Positions 1 to 9,300 of a DNA stretch of 12,227 nt are shown in pieces (position 1 is the first letter of the stretch; every line of letters begins with the position of its first letter). The notes below the pieces were generated by a model, which ran no database searches, was not told where the DNA came from, and worked only from the letters and a program-made list of their open reading frames with translations. A program made the translations under genes and the position numbers. The stretch is from an uncultured Acetatifactor sp. (GTDB lineage Bacteria; Bacillota; Clostridia; Lachnospirales; Lachnospiraceae), in contig CAJUJU010000037.1 of assembly GCA_910586835.1 (NCBI GenBank), positions 28,636 to 40,862 of the forward strand, in the 5' to 3' direction.

Positions 1-248
1 ATTTCACGCTCTGCGGGCAGAGCTTCTTCACGCAGAAGAACGCAAGAACAGCGTTCTTCTCATGGAACTATAGTTCCGCTGTCATGAAGGAAATCACTAA
101 GCTCGAAAAGATCTCGCCAAGTGATTTCACGCTCTGCGGGCAGAGCTTCTTCACGCAGAAGAACGCAAGAACAGCGTTTTTCTCATGGAACTATAGTTCC
201 GCTGTCATGAAGGAAATCACTAAGCTTGAAAAGACCTTGCACCAAGTG
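1..248. repeat. Tandem ~123-bp palindrome-rich repeat, two copies visible
   Basis: Copy 1 is 1-123 and copy 2 is 124-248. They are nearly identical until the last ~15 bases, where copy 2 has small differences and gains 2 bases. Position 1 corresponds to position 124, so the window probably starts inside a longer array. Each unit contains: GCTCTGC/GCAGAGC (8-14/17-23; 131-137/140-146); TTCTTC/GAAGAA (24-29/35-40); a 9-bp stem GAAGAACGC/GCGTTCTTC (35-43/51-59); and the 14-bp palindrome GGAACTATAGTTCC (64-77; 187-200). A further stem GAAATCACT/AGTGATTTC (90-98/120-128) bridges the two units and has no partner after copy 2, which marks the right edge of the array. The second and third stems share GAAGAA, so they exclude each other. 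An open frame (84-278) crosses the repeat but has no ribosome site. Apart from the promoter and leader listed separately, I see nothing else in 1-301. Confidence 0.9.
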
Positions 249-254
249 TATATA
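226..254 (+). promoter_or_regulatory. Candidate sigma-A promoter of the three-gene operon
   Basis: TTGAAA (226-231) and TATATA (249-254) are separated by 17 bp. Transcription would start near 261 and leave a ~40-base leader containing the AGGA ribosome site (290-293) of the first gene. The -35 box lies in the last repeat copy. The matching bases in copy 1 (103-108) read TCGAAA, so one C-to-T difference makes the box. The -10 is imperfect, and a promoter upstream of the window is also possible. Confidence 0.5.
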
Positions 255-301
255 CCGGCGGCGATGCCGGCAGCTTAAAAAAGAGAGAGAGGAAACGCTT
301 T

Positions 302-1639
302 ATGAAAAAAGCAGGAAAACTGACGGCGCTGCTGCTTGTGGCAGCTCTTGCGGCAGGAAGCCTTGCAGGCTGCGGGGCGGCAGATCCGGTCAAAGAGGAA
401 TATCCGGAGTATCCTGACGATAAGGAAATGTGGATCGGCGGCTGGGATGTGCCCATCAATACCCTGGAGGATTATCAGATGGCGAAGGATATGGGGCTGA
501 CCCATATGTTCATCGACGGAGTTTTTGCAGCCAGGGGGACGGACGGTTACTTTGAACAGCTGAAGCACTGTGAGGAGGTGGGGCTGAAAGCGATCCTGGG
601 CATGGATACCTCCCTGGATAATTCACAGAATGTACCTGTGGATACCTATGATTACAGCGGATATCCGGCGGTGGATATGATTAATCTGTGGGATGAGCCG
701 CCAATCCAGCAGTTTCCCGATGTGGTGGAGCGTATCAATGCCATGAAGGAGGTGTATGCCGGGAAGGACATGACGCTTTATGTCAACATGGATCCGTTTA
801 ACTGTGCGGCGCAGCCCAGTACGCTGACAACTACGGAGGATTATCTGAACAAGTTCTGCGATCAGGTTCTCTCCCAGATTCCCGGAAGGAAGATTTTATC
901 TACAGATATCTATCCGCTGCTCTACACCCGAGGGCAATATGTCATCAGCAGCATGTGGCTGGAGCATATGAGCCACTATGCGCAGTATGCCAGAAGAGAA
1001 GGCGCGGACTTTCATATGTTTATCCAGTCCTATTCGGATGTGGATCGCCGTGAGATCACCAGCCGGGAGGAGCTGACGTTCCAGATCTATACGGACATGG
1101 CATTTGGAATCAAGGGATTCAGCTATTTTACCTACCGGAAGTCTTTTCTGGGCGGCTTTGGCGGGGGCTGTGTTGAGAACGATGTATCCTGCACGCCTAC
1201 CCCTGTCTATTACTGGGCCCAGGAGATTAACCGTGAGATTCAGAATTTCGACCATGTGTATCTGGCGTTTGACTGGGAGGGTGTGCTTCCGGTAGAAGGC
1301 AGCAATCAGCTGGCACAGGATCCCACCTACAGGAACAATCTGTTTGCGGGAATTGCCAATCCGCTGACGGAGTTGGACTGCGGGACAGTTTCAGGAACAG
1401 AGGATACTCTGATAGGACAGTTTAAAGATGCGGAAGGCCGGGACGGGCTGATTGTAACCAATTTTACCGATCCCATCTATCAACTGAAGGACACCATAAG
1501 TTTTTCCTTTCAGGATGCCAACCGTGCCATGGTGTACCGCAGGGGAGAGAGGAAGATCTACGAGGTAAAGGATAATCAATTGGAGATTACCCTGTCGCCG
1601 GGGGAGGGAATCTTCGTGATTCCGCTGAAGATAAATTGA
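302..1639 (+). CDS. Lipoprotein with glycoside-hydrolase-like TIM barrel
   Basis: 445 residues. The start is supported by AGGA eight bases upstream. A lipoprotein signal peptide ends in the lipobox L21-A-G-C24, so the protein should be anchored on the outer face of the membrane. The rest reads like a (beta/alpha)8 barrel: WIGGW (44-48), THMFID (67-72), KAILGMD (96-102), INLWDEP (127-133), TLYVNMD (158-164), ILSTDIYP (198-205), FHMFIQSYSD (237-246) and GIKGFSYFTY (269-278), followed by a beta-sandwich tail (~345-445). Glu132, in the DEP motif after strand 4, sits where clan GH-A enzymes carry the acid/base. No Glu ends the strand-7-like segment, so the nucleophile is unclear. The segment REELTFQ...GIKGFSYFTY (255-278) recalls the end of uncharacterised GH42-like barrels. 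The next gene starts 74 bases downstream. I cannot assign a GH family or a substrate; it could be a non-catalytic sugar-binding barrel. Confidence 0.85.
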   Translation: MKKAGKLTALLLVAALAAGSLAGCGAADPVKEEYPEYPDDKEMWIGGWDVPINTLEDYQMAKDMGLTHMFIDGVFAARGTDGYFEQLKHCEEVGLKAILGMDTSLDNSQNVPVDTYDYSGYPAVDMINLWDEPPIQQFPDVVERINAMKEVYAGKDMTLYVNMDPFNCAAQPSTLTTTEDYLNKFCDQVLSQIPGRKILSTDIYPLLYTRGQYVISSMWLEHMSHYAQYARREGADFHMFIQSYSDVDRREITSREELTFQIYTDMAFGIKGFSYFTYRKSFLGGFGGGCVENDVSCTPTPVYYWAQEINREIQNFDHVYLAFDWEGVLPVEGSNQLAQDPTYRNNLFAGIANPLTELDCGTVSGTEDTLIGQFKDAEGRDGLIVTNFTDPIYQLKDTISFSFQDANRAMVYRRGERKIYEVKDNQLEITLSPGEGIFVIPLKIN

Positions 1640-1681
1640 TTTGGGTTGAATCAGGAGCATATGCAACGTTTCGATTGAAAA

Positions 1682-1705
1682 GCGTGCCGAAGCACGCAGG
1701 GAGGT
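1682..1705 (+). promoter_or_regulatory. Stem-loop abutting the ribosome site of the binding-protein gene
   Basis: GCGTGC (1682-1687), loop CGAA (1688-1691) and GCACGC (1692-1697) form a perfect 6-bp GC-rich stem. It is followed without a gap by the strong Shine-Dalgarno AGGGAGGT (1698-1705), eight bases before ATG 1714. There is no T-run, so it is not a terminator. Stem-loops just 5' of binding-protein genes are known in transporter operons to stabilise processed mRNA and raise expression of the binding protein. That role is inferred here. Confidence 0.55.
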
Positions 1706-1713
1706 ATAAGAGA

Positions 1714-3309
1714 ATGAAGAAAAACGGAAAAAGAATGGCGAGTATTGCAGCGGTGCTGGCGCTGACGACGGGGATGCTGGCCGGGTGCGGCGGCCAGGAC
1801 AGGGCGGTGGAAGGCTCCGCGGATAACAGCGGACAGGGCCAGCCCGCAGGCGGCGGAACCATCAGCGTACACTACAGTGCCGGCGGTTTCGGGGACGAGT
1901 GGATGGACGCCATGAGCCAGGATTATAAATCGTTGACGGGTGTGACCGTCAAGTGGGTGCCCAGCTATTCCACAGGCGAGATTCAGTCTCTGCTGAACTC
2001 GGAGCAGGAATACAATGATATTGTCATGCCGCTGTTAAACATGTATCAGGCTCAGGACGCTCACATGCTGGAGGATCTGACGTCGGTTTATGACGCGGTG
2101 TGCGACGGGGAATCCCGGGCCATCAAGGACAAGATGAACCAGACGCTCTATGAATACAGTCTGGCGCCGGACGGAAAACGTTATATCATGTACGGAAGCA
2201 ATTCCGTTTCCGCTTTCTGTTACAATGCCAATACGCTGGATGAGGCATTCGGCGTCGGAAACTGGGAGCTGCCGCGGACTACGGACGAAATGCTTGCCAT
2301 GAGTAAGGATTTGGTGAGCAAAGGCTATTACGCTTTTTCCGCCTGCTCCGGAATCAATTATTACTGGGATTACTTAGGCGTTGTGTGGTGGGCTCAGTAT
2401 GAGGGGCTGGAGGCCTACAACAATTTCTACAAGGGCATGTATCGCAACGAGGCCACGGGTCAGTGGGAGCAGGGACCGGAAATCAACGATGCGGCAGGGC
2501 GGAAAGTGGCGCTGGATACGCTGTCGGAGTTTATGAGCCTGAAAAACGGCTATATGCATCCCTATGCCAAGTATATGAACTTTGAGGAGGCGCAGGCTGC
2601 GTTTCTGGGGAACGGTTACCGGGATGATACCAAAAAGGTAGCTTTTATGGTAAACGGAGACTGGCTGGAGAACGAGATGTTCTCCTGGCTCATCAGCAAT
2701 CCTCAGGACATTGGCATGATGAGAGCTCCTGTGGTGAGCGCTCTGGCCCGGAAGCTGTCTACCGTGCAGACGGAGGAGAAGCTTGCGGCTGTGGTGGCTG
2801 CTGTGGACGAGGGAGCGTCGTCTTTTGAGGGCGTGAGCGCAGAAGATTTTGCGGCAGTGCGGGAGGCTCGTCTTATGGGTTATACGGCAACCCCCAATTA
2901 TCCCATCGGAATCCCCAGCTATCGTCCCGAGGAACAGAAACAGTTGGCAAAGGATTTTCTGGTGTATCTGTGTTCGGAGCGGGCGCAGAAGATCTATGCA
3001 AACAAGCTGCAGGGGCTGACCATGCCGTATGGCTATGAAGTGGATGATACAGTTGCCGCAAGTGATTTCATCCGCTCCAAGCTAGAGGCTTTCGGCACGG
3101 ATATGGTGCCGGTATTTCCCAACAATTCATCTCCTATGATGTATCGGGGCGGTCTTGCGGAGTTCCCGGGTGTGGGAAATGCTATCGACAGCAGACTGAT
3201 CGACGGGGAGACCGGAGATTCCATCCTGGCGATCAGCGCCCAGGGGATGGCGGCAAATTGGGACACTTACATGAAGGCGTTGGAGACCAGCCAGACGACA
3301 GCCGAGTAG
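1714..3309 (+). CDS. ABC transporter sugar-binding lipoprotein (type-1 SBP family)
   Basis: 531 residues from ATG 1714. The frame is open upstream to a TTG at 1636, but AGGGAGGT (1698-1705) and a proper signal peptide decide for 1714. Lys/Arg residues, a hydrophobic stretch and the lipobox L22-A-G-C25 show a lipoprotein. A Ser/Gly-rich linker (~26-50) leads into the mature domain. The start of the mature domain (TISVHYSAGGFGDEWMDAM), a YNDIVMPLLNMY segment, and AFMVNGDWLENEM (310-322) with its Gly-Asp-Trp match family-1 extracellular solute-binding proteins. The C-terminal AKDFLVYLCSERAQKIYANK resembles the usual late helix of that family. Its expected role is to deliver an oligosaccharide to a membrane permease, but no permease gene follows; the next gene, 22 bases on, encodes the giant surface protein. 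The ligand cannot be told from sequence. At 531 residues it is longer than the usual ~420-450 of simple sugar binders and closer to the long SBPs of Lachnospiraceae and Paenibacillus. Confidence 0.9.
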   Translation: MKKNGKRMASIAAVLALTTGMLAGCGGQDRAVEGSADNSGQGQPAGGGTISVHYSAGGFGDEWMDAMSQDYKSLTGVTVKWVPSYSTGEIQSLLNSEQEYNDIVMPLLNMYQAQDAHMLEDLTSVYDAVCDGESRAIKDKMNQTLYEYSLAPDGKRYIMYGSNSVSAFCYNANTLDEAFGVGNWELPRTTDEMLAMSKDLVSKGYYAFSACSGINYYWDYLGVVWWAQYEGLEAYNNFYKGMYRNEATGQWEQGPEINDAAGRKVALDTLSEFMSLKNGYMHPYAKYMNFEEAQAAFLGNGYRDDTKKVAFMVNGDWLENEMFSWLISNPQDIGMMRAPVVSALARKLSTVQTEEKLAAVVAAVDEGASSFEGVSAEDFAAVREARLMGYTATPNYPIGIPSYRPEEQKQLAKDFLVYLCSERAQKIYANKLQGLTMPYGYEVDDTVAASDFIRSKLEAFGTDMVPVFPNNSSPMMYRGGLAEFPGVGNAIDSRLIDGETGDSILAISAQGMAANWDTYMKALETSQTTAE

Positions 3310-3331
3310 GCGGCATGGAAAGGGCTTTGGT

Positions 3332-6300
3332 ATGGATAAACTGAAAAATAAGAAAAACATGATAATCGGGTTGATTGTGCTGGTGGTGTTGCTAGCGCTG
3401 ACCGGCGGAGTTGCCGTGGCAGCGGGGGTCAGGAACACAATCAATGCATGGATTAATGTGCCGCAGGAGGTGCTGGAGGAGGATCTGGGCACCTACCTGC
3501 TGCCGGAGTATGAGGTGGTGGACGCCAACGGGATGATTCTGGCGGGCTATCGGGTGAGGCTTGTATCCGTGACAGGGCCGGACGGCGAAGCGCTGGACGG
3601 TTCCCTGGGTTCTCTGATGGCAGAGACTCCGGGGGTGTATGAATTTTTATATACAGCCGGACGGAAAAATGTGGAAGACGCGGTGGTGCGGGTGGATTTC
3701 GGGGACCGGACAGCGCCGTCCGTAAAGGTTACAGGTATGTTTCCTGACTTTTACATCACGGGAAATACATACAAAATACCTGCTTACACCGTAGAGGGTG
3801 ACGCGGACAGGACAAAGTGCTGGGTGAAGGTGCTTTATCTTCCAGAAAAGGGCGGCGAGCAGGAGGTGGAAGTGAGGAGCAACCAGTTCCGTGTGGATCA
3901 GAGCGCGGGCTCCTATGTCGTTCGGATCCATGTGGAGGACAGCGCCGGTAATTATAACGACTATGAATATGCCCGTGCGGTGGATGGGCCGCAGCATTTC
4001 GACCAGGATACGGTGCTCTACTTCGGGGAGGAATTCGGCGCGAGACAGGTTGTTCTTCTGGAGGGTGACAAATACAGCGGCCAGTTTGTATCCAGAGAAG
4101 AGGCGCCGGAGTATGTGTACGGAGAAGAGTCCGGTTCCTACAAGCTGACGTTTCACGGCGAGGCTACCCAGGCCAACGAGGGCTATGTCGTTATGAAAAC
4201 TCCTGCCATCCTGGATATCAGCAATTGCCTTCAGATGGAGATGTATGTCTACAATGACAGCGGCGCCGATATTGTGATGGGTTCCAGATGGTGGAATGAT
4301 CAGTCGGTGAAGGCCGGAGAGTGGACCAGAGTGACCTGGCCGGTGAACGGATGGGGCGGCGAGGCCGGCAATGTGGGTACGGACAACATCAAGACTATCA
4401 GTACCATGGATATTTCGGGTACGGTGATCCGGTTTATCTTTGACTACAGCGGAGAAACCGTTCCCAGCGGAACATTTTATCTTTCCCCCATGAAAGTGGT
4501 GCGCAGGGGCGAGAGCGAGCTGGTGGCCGGTGAGCATGTGATTCTGGATCGAACCAGCTGTTATCAGGGCGAGACGGTGCAGCTTCGGGCGGAGGAGATC
4601 CGGGGCAAGGTGGTGGACTGCTTCCTTGCGGACGATATTCCCTTGGCCGGGGACACCTTTGTCCCCACGGAGGCGACACATACTATCACGGTGCGATATG
4701 TGGATCAATTGACCTATGATAACATGACCTGGGGACGCTATACCTATGAATCGGAATGGTGGGGAAATGCAGCCTGGCTGGATTTTAACACCTGTATTGC
4801 CAAAGGCGTCGGACAGGGGACGGACTGGGCGCTGAGCTTTGATGTGACCGGAGGGTATGATCCGAATGCGGATACCAATCAGCTGTTCAATGCGGCGGTG
4901 ATGATCGGAACGGAGCATATCATTGAATTTCAGGTCAATCATTATTCCGATTCGGTGTGCAAGTGGTACGGCGAGGGAGCCTGGGAGGACGTTGTGGCCG
5001 TGCTCAGCGGGGAAGTGGTAGAGCGGTTTGCCCAGGCTTCGCCGGAAAATCCGGCCAACGTGCTTGCCATTCGCCGCGGCGGCGACCTCTATCTGTATGT
5101 GGATGAATTTTTTATCGGCAAGACCTCTATCGGTGACAAACCGATTCGGGGAGAGTGGTTCGGCTATGCCTCGCGTGCGGAGAAAAAGGGAGTGAAGGCG
5201 TCTTCCATCCGCAATCTGGAAGGGGTGTCCAGTGAGGAAAAAGTCGGATTCGTCTATGAGGAAAGGAAATATTATCTGGATGTGGAGAGCTGTGAGCCTA
5301 TGGCAGTGATTGACGGCGACAGCTACTCTGCGCCGGCGGCACAGGTAAAGGACGTGGACGGCAATGTGGCGGAAGGCGTGGCAGTCCGTCTGAGCGCGGT
5401 GAGCGACGGAGGCGAAAGCTTTGCGGTAAAGGGCAGGAATGTGAGCCTGCCCTACGGCGGCGCCGTCAACCTGAAGCTTTCCTGGTGGGCTTATCACCCC
5501 CAGAAGGAAGGGCGGCTTACGGCTTCGGCTCAGGTGACGGTGCAGAAGAGCACCGGCGTCATTATGGAAGCCGATCCGGCGGCGGTGTCAACCATTGACC
5601 CCAACGGAAATGAAGTAGTCTTTGACAACAGCGTTTCTCATGGAACAGACAAGGGAGCGATCCGTGTGACGGTCAAAGAGGGGGACACGGCGGTGTTCCT
5701 GAACATGTTTGACTTCACCGGCTATGACTATGTGGATTTCTGGGTTCTGACCCATAAGGAAAATACCCTGTCCGGTTCTTATTGGCTGGGAGATACCGTG
5801 CTGAAGCCGGGGATCTGGACACGGGTGCGGATTAAGCTGGCGGATGAGAATGTGTATCTGAAGGACAGCACGGGCAATGATTTCTGCCCCAACAGTTACC
5901 ATAAGGGACAGCCCTATGTGGGGCGGCTGCCCCTGCGGTTTATGGGGGAGGGCAGCAAAGAAGGCACTCAGTACTGGGTTTCCTCCGTGCAGGCGGGCTC
6001 CTTCGGGCCGGTGCAGCTGACCACGAAGAACTGTTCCGCGGATAAGGACAGCTATATGCAGGGAGATACCATTCACCTGAACCCTGACTGTGCGCCGGAG
6101 GGATGGATCCTGGATTATTTCTCCGTCAACGGCGAGCTGACGGATAAGCTGAGTTTTGAGCTGTTGGACCGGGAGTATGTAATCGAGGCGTTTTACCGCC
6201 CGAAAAATGTGGTGTTCTGGCCCAATGATTTTAATCTGCAAAGTCTGGGCGCGGGGAATACCCGGGTGGAATGGGATCCGAATGTGCGCTACGGGGATGA

Positions 6301-9300
6301 CAACGGTTCCGTGAAGCTTGTTCTGTCCGGCAATGACAACGGCATATTCCTGCGGAACTTTAATTTCAGCGGCTATGACTATGTGGAATTTTATGTGTAT
6401 ACCAACACCAAAAAGCTTCAGTCGGGAGCCTGGTGGTGCGGCGATATACCGCTGAAGGCGGAGAACTGGACCAGGGTAAGGATCAGGCTGAATGCACCGA
6501 ACCTGTTCCTGCGCAATCCCGTTCTGGGGGATGTGTGGCCCAATAAGGACTGGAAGAGCAGAGAGGGAGAGCTGGTGGTGCGTTTCTTTGGCTCCGGCTG
6601 TAAGGAAGGTGTTCCGGTCTGGCTGTCCGGCGTGCGTGCTTATCGCAACGACGAGAACGCGGACGGAAGCGATCCCATTATGGCGGTGGATGCCAATGCC
6701 GACGAAATCAGTCTGCATTATGAGGCAAAGAGTGCGGAGTATACCACACAAAAGGTTTATGACGGCAGCGATCAGCTGGTGAAGGAAAGTGAAAACGGTA
6801 CACTGAAGGTGACGGTAGGCGGACCTGAGGCCGGTGTCTGCGTGGCGGGGGCCCGCACCGACGATATCAGCCGCTATGAGCAGGTATACTTTTACGTTTA
6901 TACGGATGCCAGGAATACGCAGTCCGGCGGCTGGTGGTGCGGCGATACCCCTCTGCGGCCGGGACAGTGGACGAAGGTAGTGCTGACAAAGGAGATGGGG
7001 CCGCAGAATATCACGGGTGAGTCCATTTTCGAGAGCACGCCGAACAATTTTGCCTACCGCTTTATGGGCGGACAGGACGGGGATGTATTTTATGTGACTT
7101 CCCTTTACACCGGAAAAGCAGGTATGACAGAGGCAACCGTGACGGGGAAGAATGTGACCGCGGACAAGGCGACCTATCAGAAGGGTGAGACCGTGACGCT
7201 GACGGCAACGATCAAACCGCCTGCCGGTCTGGATATTTTGTATGTTGTAAACGGGAAGCCGCTGGCGGGCAATACCTTTGTGGTGGAGGATGCCGGAAGA
7301 GAGTATACCGTGGAGGCGCTTTACCGGAATCCGGGAACCGGAGCCGCTCCGATTCTGGGAGCAGAGGATGAACAGGTGGTGTTCCTGGATGCCGCGGAGT
7401 CTTCCGGTTATGCAAAAGATAAAATATACGATGGGGATGATCTGCTGGTGCGGGCATGTGAGACCGGCTCCCTGAAGGTGAGCGTGACGGGCCCGGAGGC
7501 AGCAGTAGCGTTAAGCAATGCGCTGATAAGTGATATCAGCGGTTTTGACAGTGTGTATTTCTATGTTTATACGGACGCGTCAGACGTGCAGGCCGGGGGC
7601 TGGTGGTGCGGAGATACCCATCTTACGCCGGGTGCGTGGACCAAGGTGACGCTGCCGAAGATTATGACGGCCAGGGCTGTGGGACCGTGGAATTTCCGCG
7701 GGGAATCCATCTTTTCCGCCGGGCCGGACGGGTTTGTCTATCGCTTTATGGGCGGCAAAGAAGGGGATATTTTCTATGTGACTTCCCTGTACGCACAGAT
7801 GGAGGAACCGGAGGCGGTTGCAGATCACATGACGCTCCGCGGCTGCACCACAGATAAGGACAGCTACAAGAGGGGCGAGCTGGTGACGCTGACGGCGGCG
7901 GGAACACCTGCCGGACTGGAAGCGGGCGGCTTTACCGTCAATGGGCAGAGGATAGAGGGCAATACCTTTACTTATCTGGGATATGAGATGATTACAGTGG
8001 AGGCCTGGTATCGAAATCCTGTCACGGAGGGCGTGAAGGTGCTGGACGTGAATGCAGGAGAGCTTCCGGCGGTTCCCGCAGACACGGCAGAGGCATTGTT
8101 TGTGACGGACAGGAAATATGACGGCGGCGACGAATTGGTGAAGGCCAGCGATGCAGGGCTTTTGAAGGTTACGGTAAAGGCGGCTGACGCGGGAATCTGC
8201 GTGAGTAACGCATTGTTCAGAGACATCAGCGGATATGACCAGGTATACTTCTATGTGTATACGGACGCGCCGGATACCACGGGAATTTCGGTGGGAAGCT
8301 GGTGGTGCGGAGATACGGCTCTTATGCCCAACCAGTGGACGAAGGTTACCATGAAGAAGACGGATAACCTGACTGACGTTAGCGGTGTGGATAAAGTCTT
8401 TGAGAAAGGACTGAACAGCTTTGTCTATCGCTTTGTGAATGCGCCGGCAGGGACAGTGTTCCATGTGACTTCGCTTTATGCGGAGATGACGGAGCCGGAT
8501 CCTGTGGAGGGCCACATCACATTGATCGGGTGTACCACGGATAAAGACGGCTACAAGAACGGCGAGACCGTGACGCTGACGGCGGCGGAAGCGCCTGCCG
8601 GGCTGGAGTTTGGCGGCTTTATTGTTAACGGCCAGAGAATCGACGGAAACAGCTTTCTGTATGAAAGCGGTAAGCTGCACAGGGCGGAAGCCTGCTACCG
8701 GAATCCTGCCACAGAGGGCGTGAAGGTAAATGACATTCACCGGGCTGTGCTGGATGACAGCTGCAAGGTGGGCGATGCGAAGGACGGGTTGACGGCCTAT
8801 GCCATTGATTCCGCAAAAGCCTATGACGGTGACGACGTGCTGGTTAGGATGTTGGATCAGGCTGGGACGCTGAAGCTGACGGCCACCGCGGACGAAGCTG
8901 CGTTTGCCGTGCCGGGTGCGGTGATGGACGACATCAGCGGGTTTGATCAGGTTTACTATTATGCATATACCGACGATGTGGGGGTAAAGATCGGCGGCTG
9001 GTGGTGCGGCGATACGTCCCTTACGCCGGGAGCGTGGACGAAGGTAGTCATGCCGAAGGTGAATACCAGCGGCGGTACGCCTCCATGGAATGCAGGCGGC
9101 GTCTCTGTCTTTGAGGCAGGTCCCGACAATTTTGTCTATCGTCTCCAGAGTGTGAACGGGGGAGCGACGATCTATGTGACCTCGCTGTACGCGGAGATGA
9201 TTCAGCCGGATCCTGTGAAGGACCATATTACACTGCTTGGCTGTACTACGGATAAGGACGGCTATAAGAACGGAGAGACCGTGAAGCTGACGGCCGGGGA

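Noticed and set aside
255..270. CCGGC/GCCGG short hairpin near the operon leader
   Set aside because: Only 5 bp, partly upstream of the expected transcription start, and with no T-run; no function supported.
84..278. Small + strand ORF of 64 codons across the repeat (123 bp = 41 codons keeps the frame open)
   Set aside because: No ribosome site before ATG 84, and its sequence is explained by the palindromic repeat; the open frame follows from the unit being a multiple of three.
290..303. AGGAAACGCTTTAT resembling a catabolite-response element
   Set aside because: Only the core matches the consensus, and it coincides with the ribosome site and start codon; too weak to call.
1636..1713. Upstream TTG start extending the binding protein by 26 residues
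   Set aside because: The extension would precede the signal peptide and overlaps the previous gene's end; ATG 1714 has a strong ribosome site.
1910..2200. Dockerin- or EF-hand-like calcium sites, sought in the binding protein and in the DKDGYKNGE segments of the giant protein
   Set aside because: The acidic spacing does not fit DxDxDG loops; the short modules fit InlB-type beta repeats better.
3647..5497. Minus-strand open frame of 616 codons
   Set aside because: Antisense shadow of the giant gene with no recognisable domain or sensible composition.
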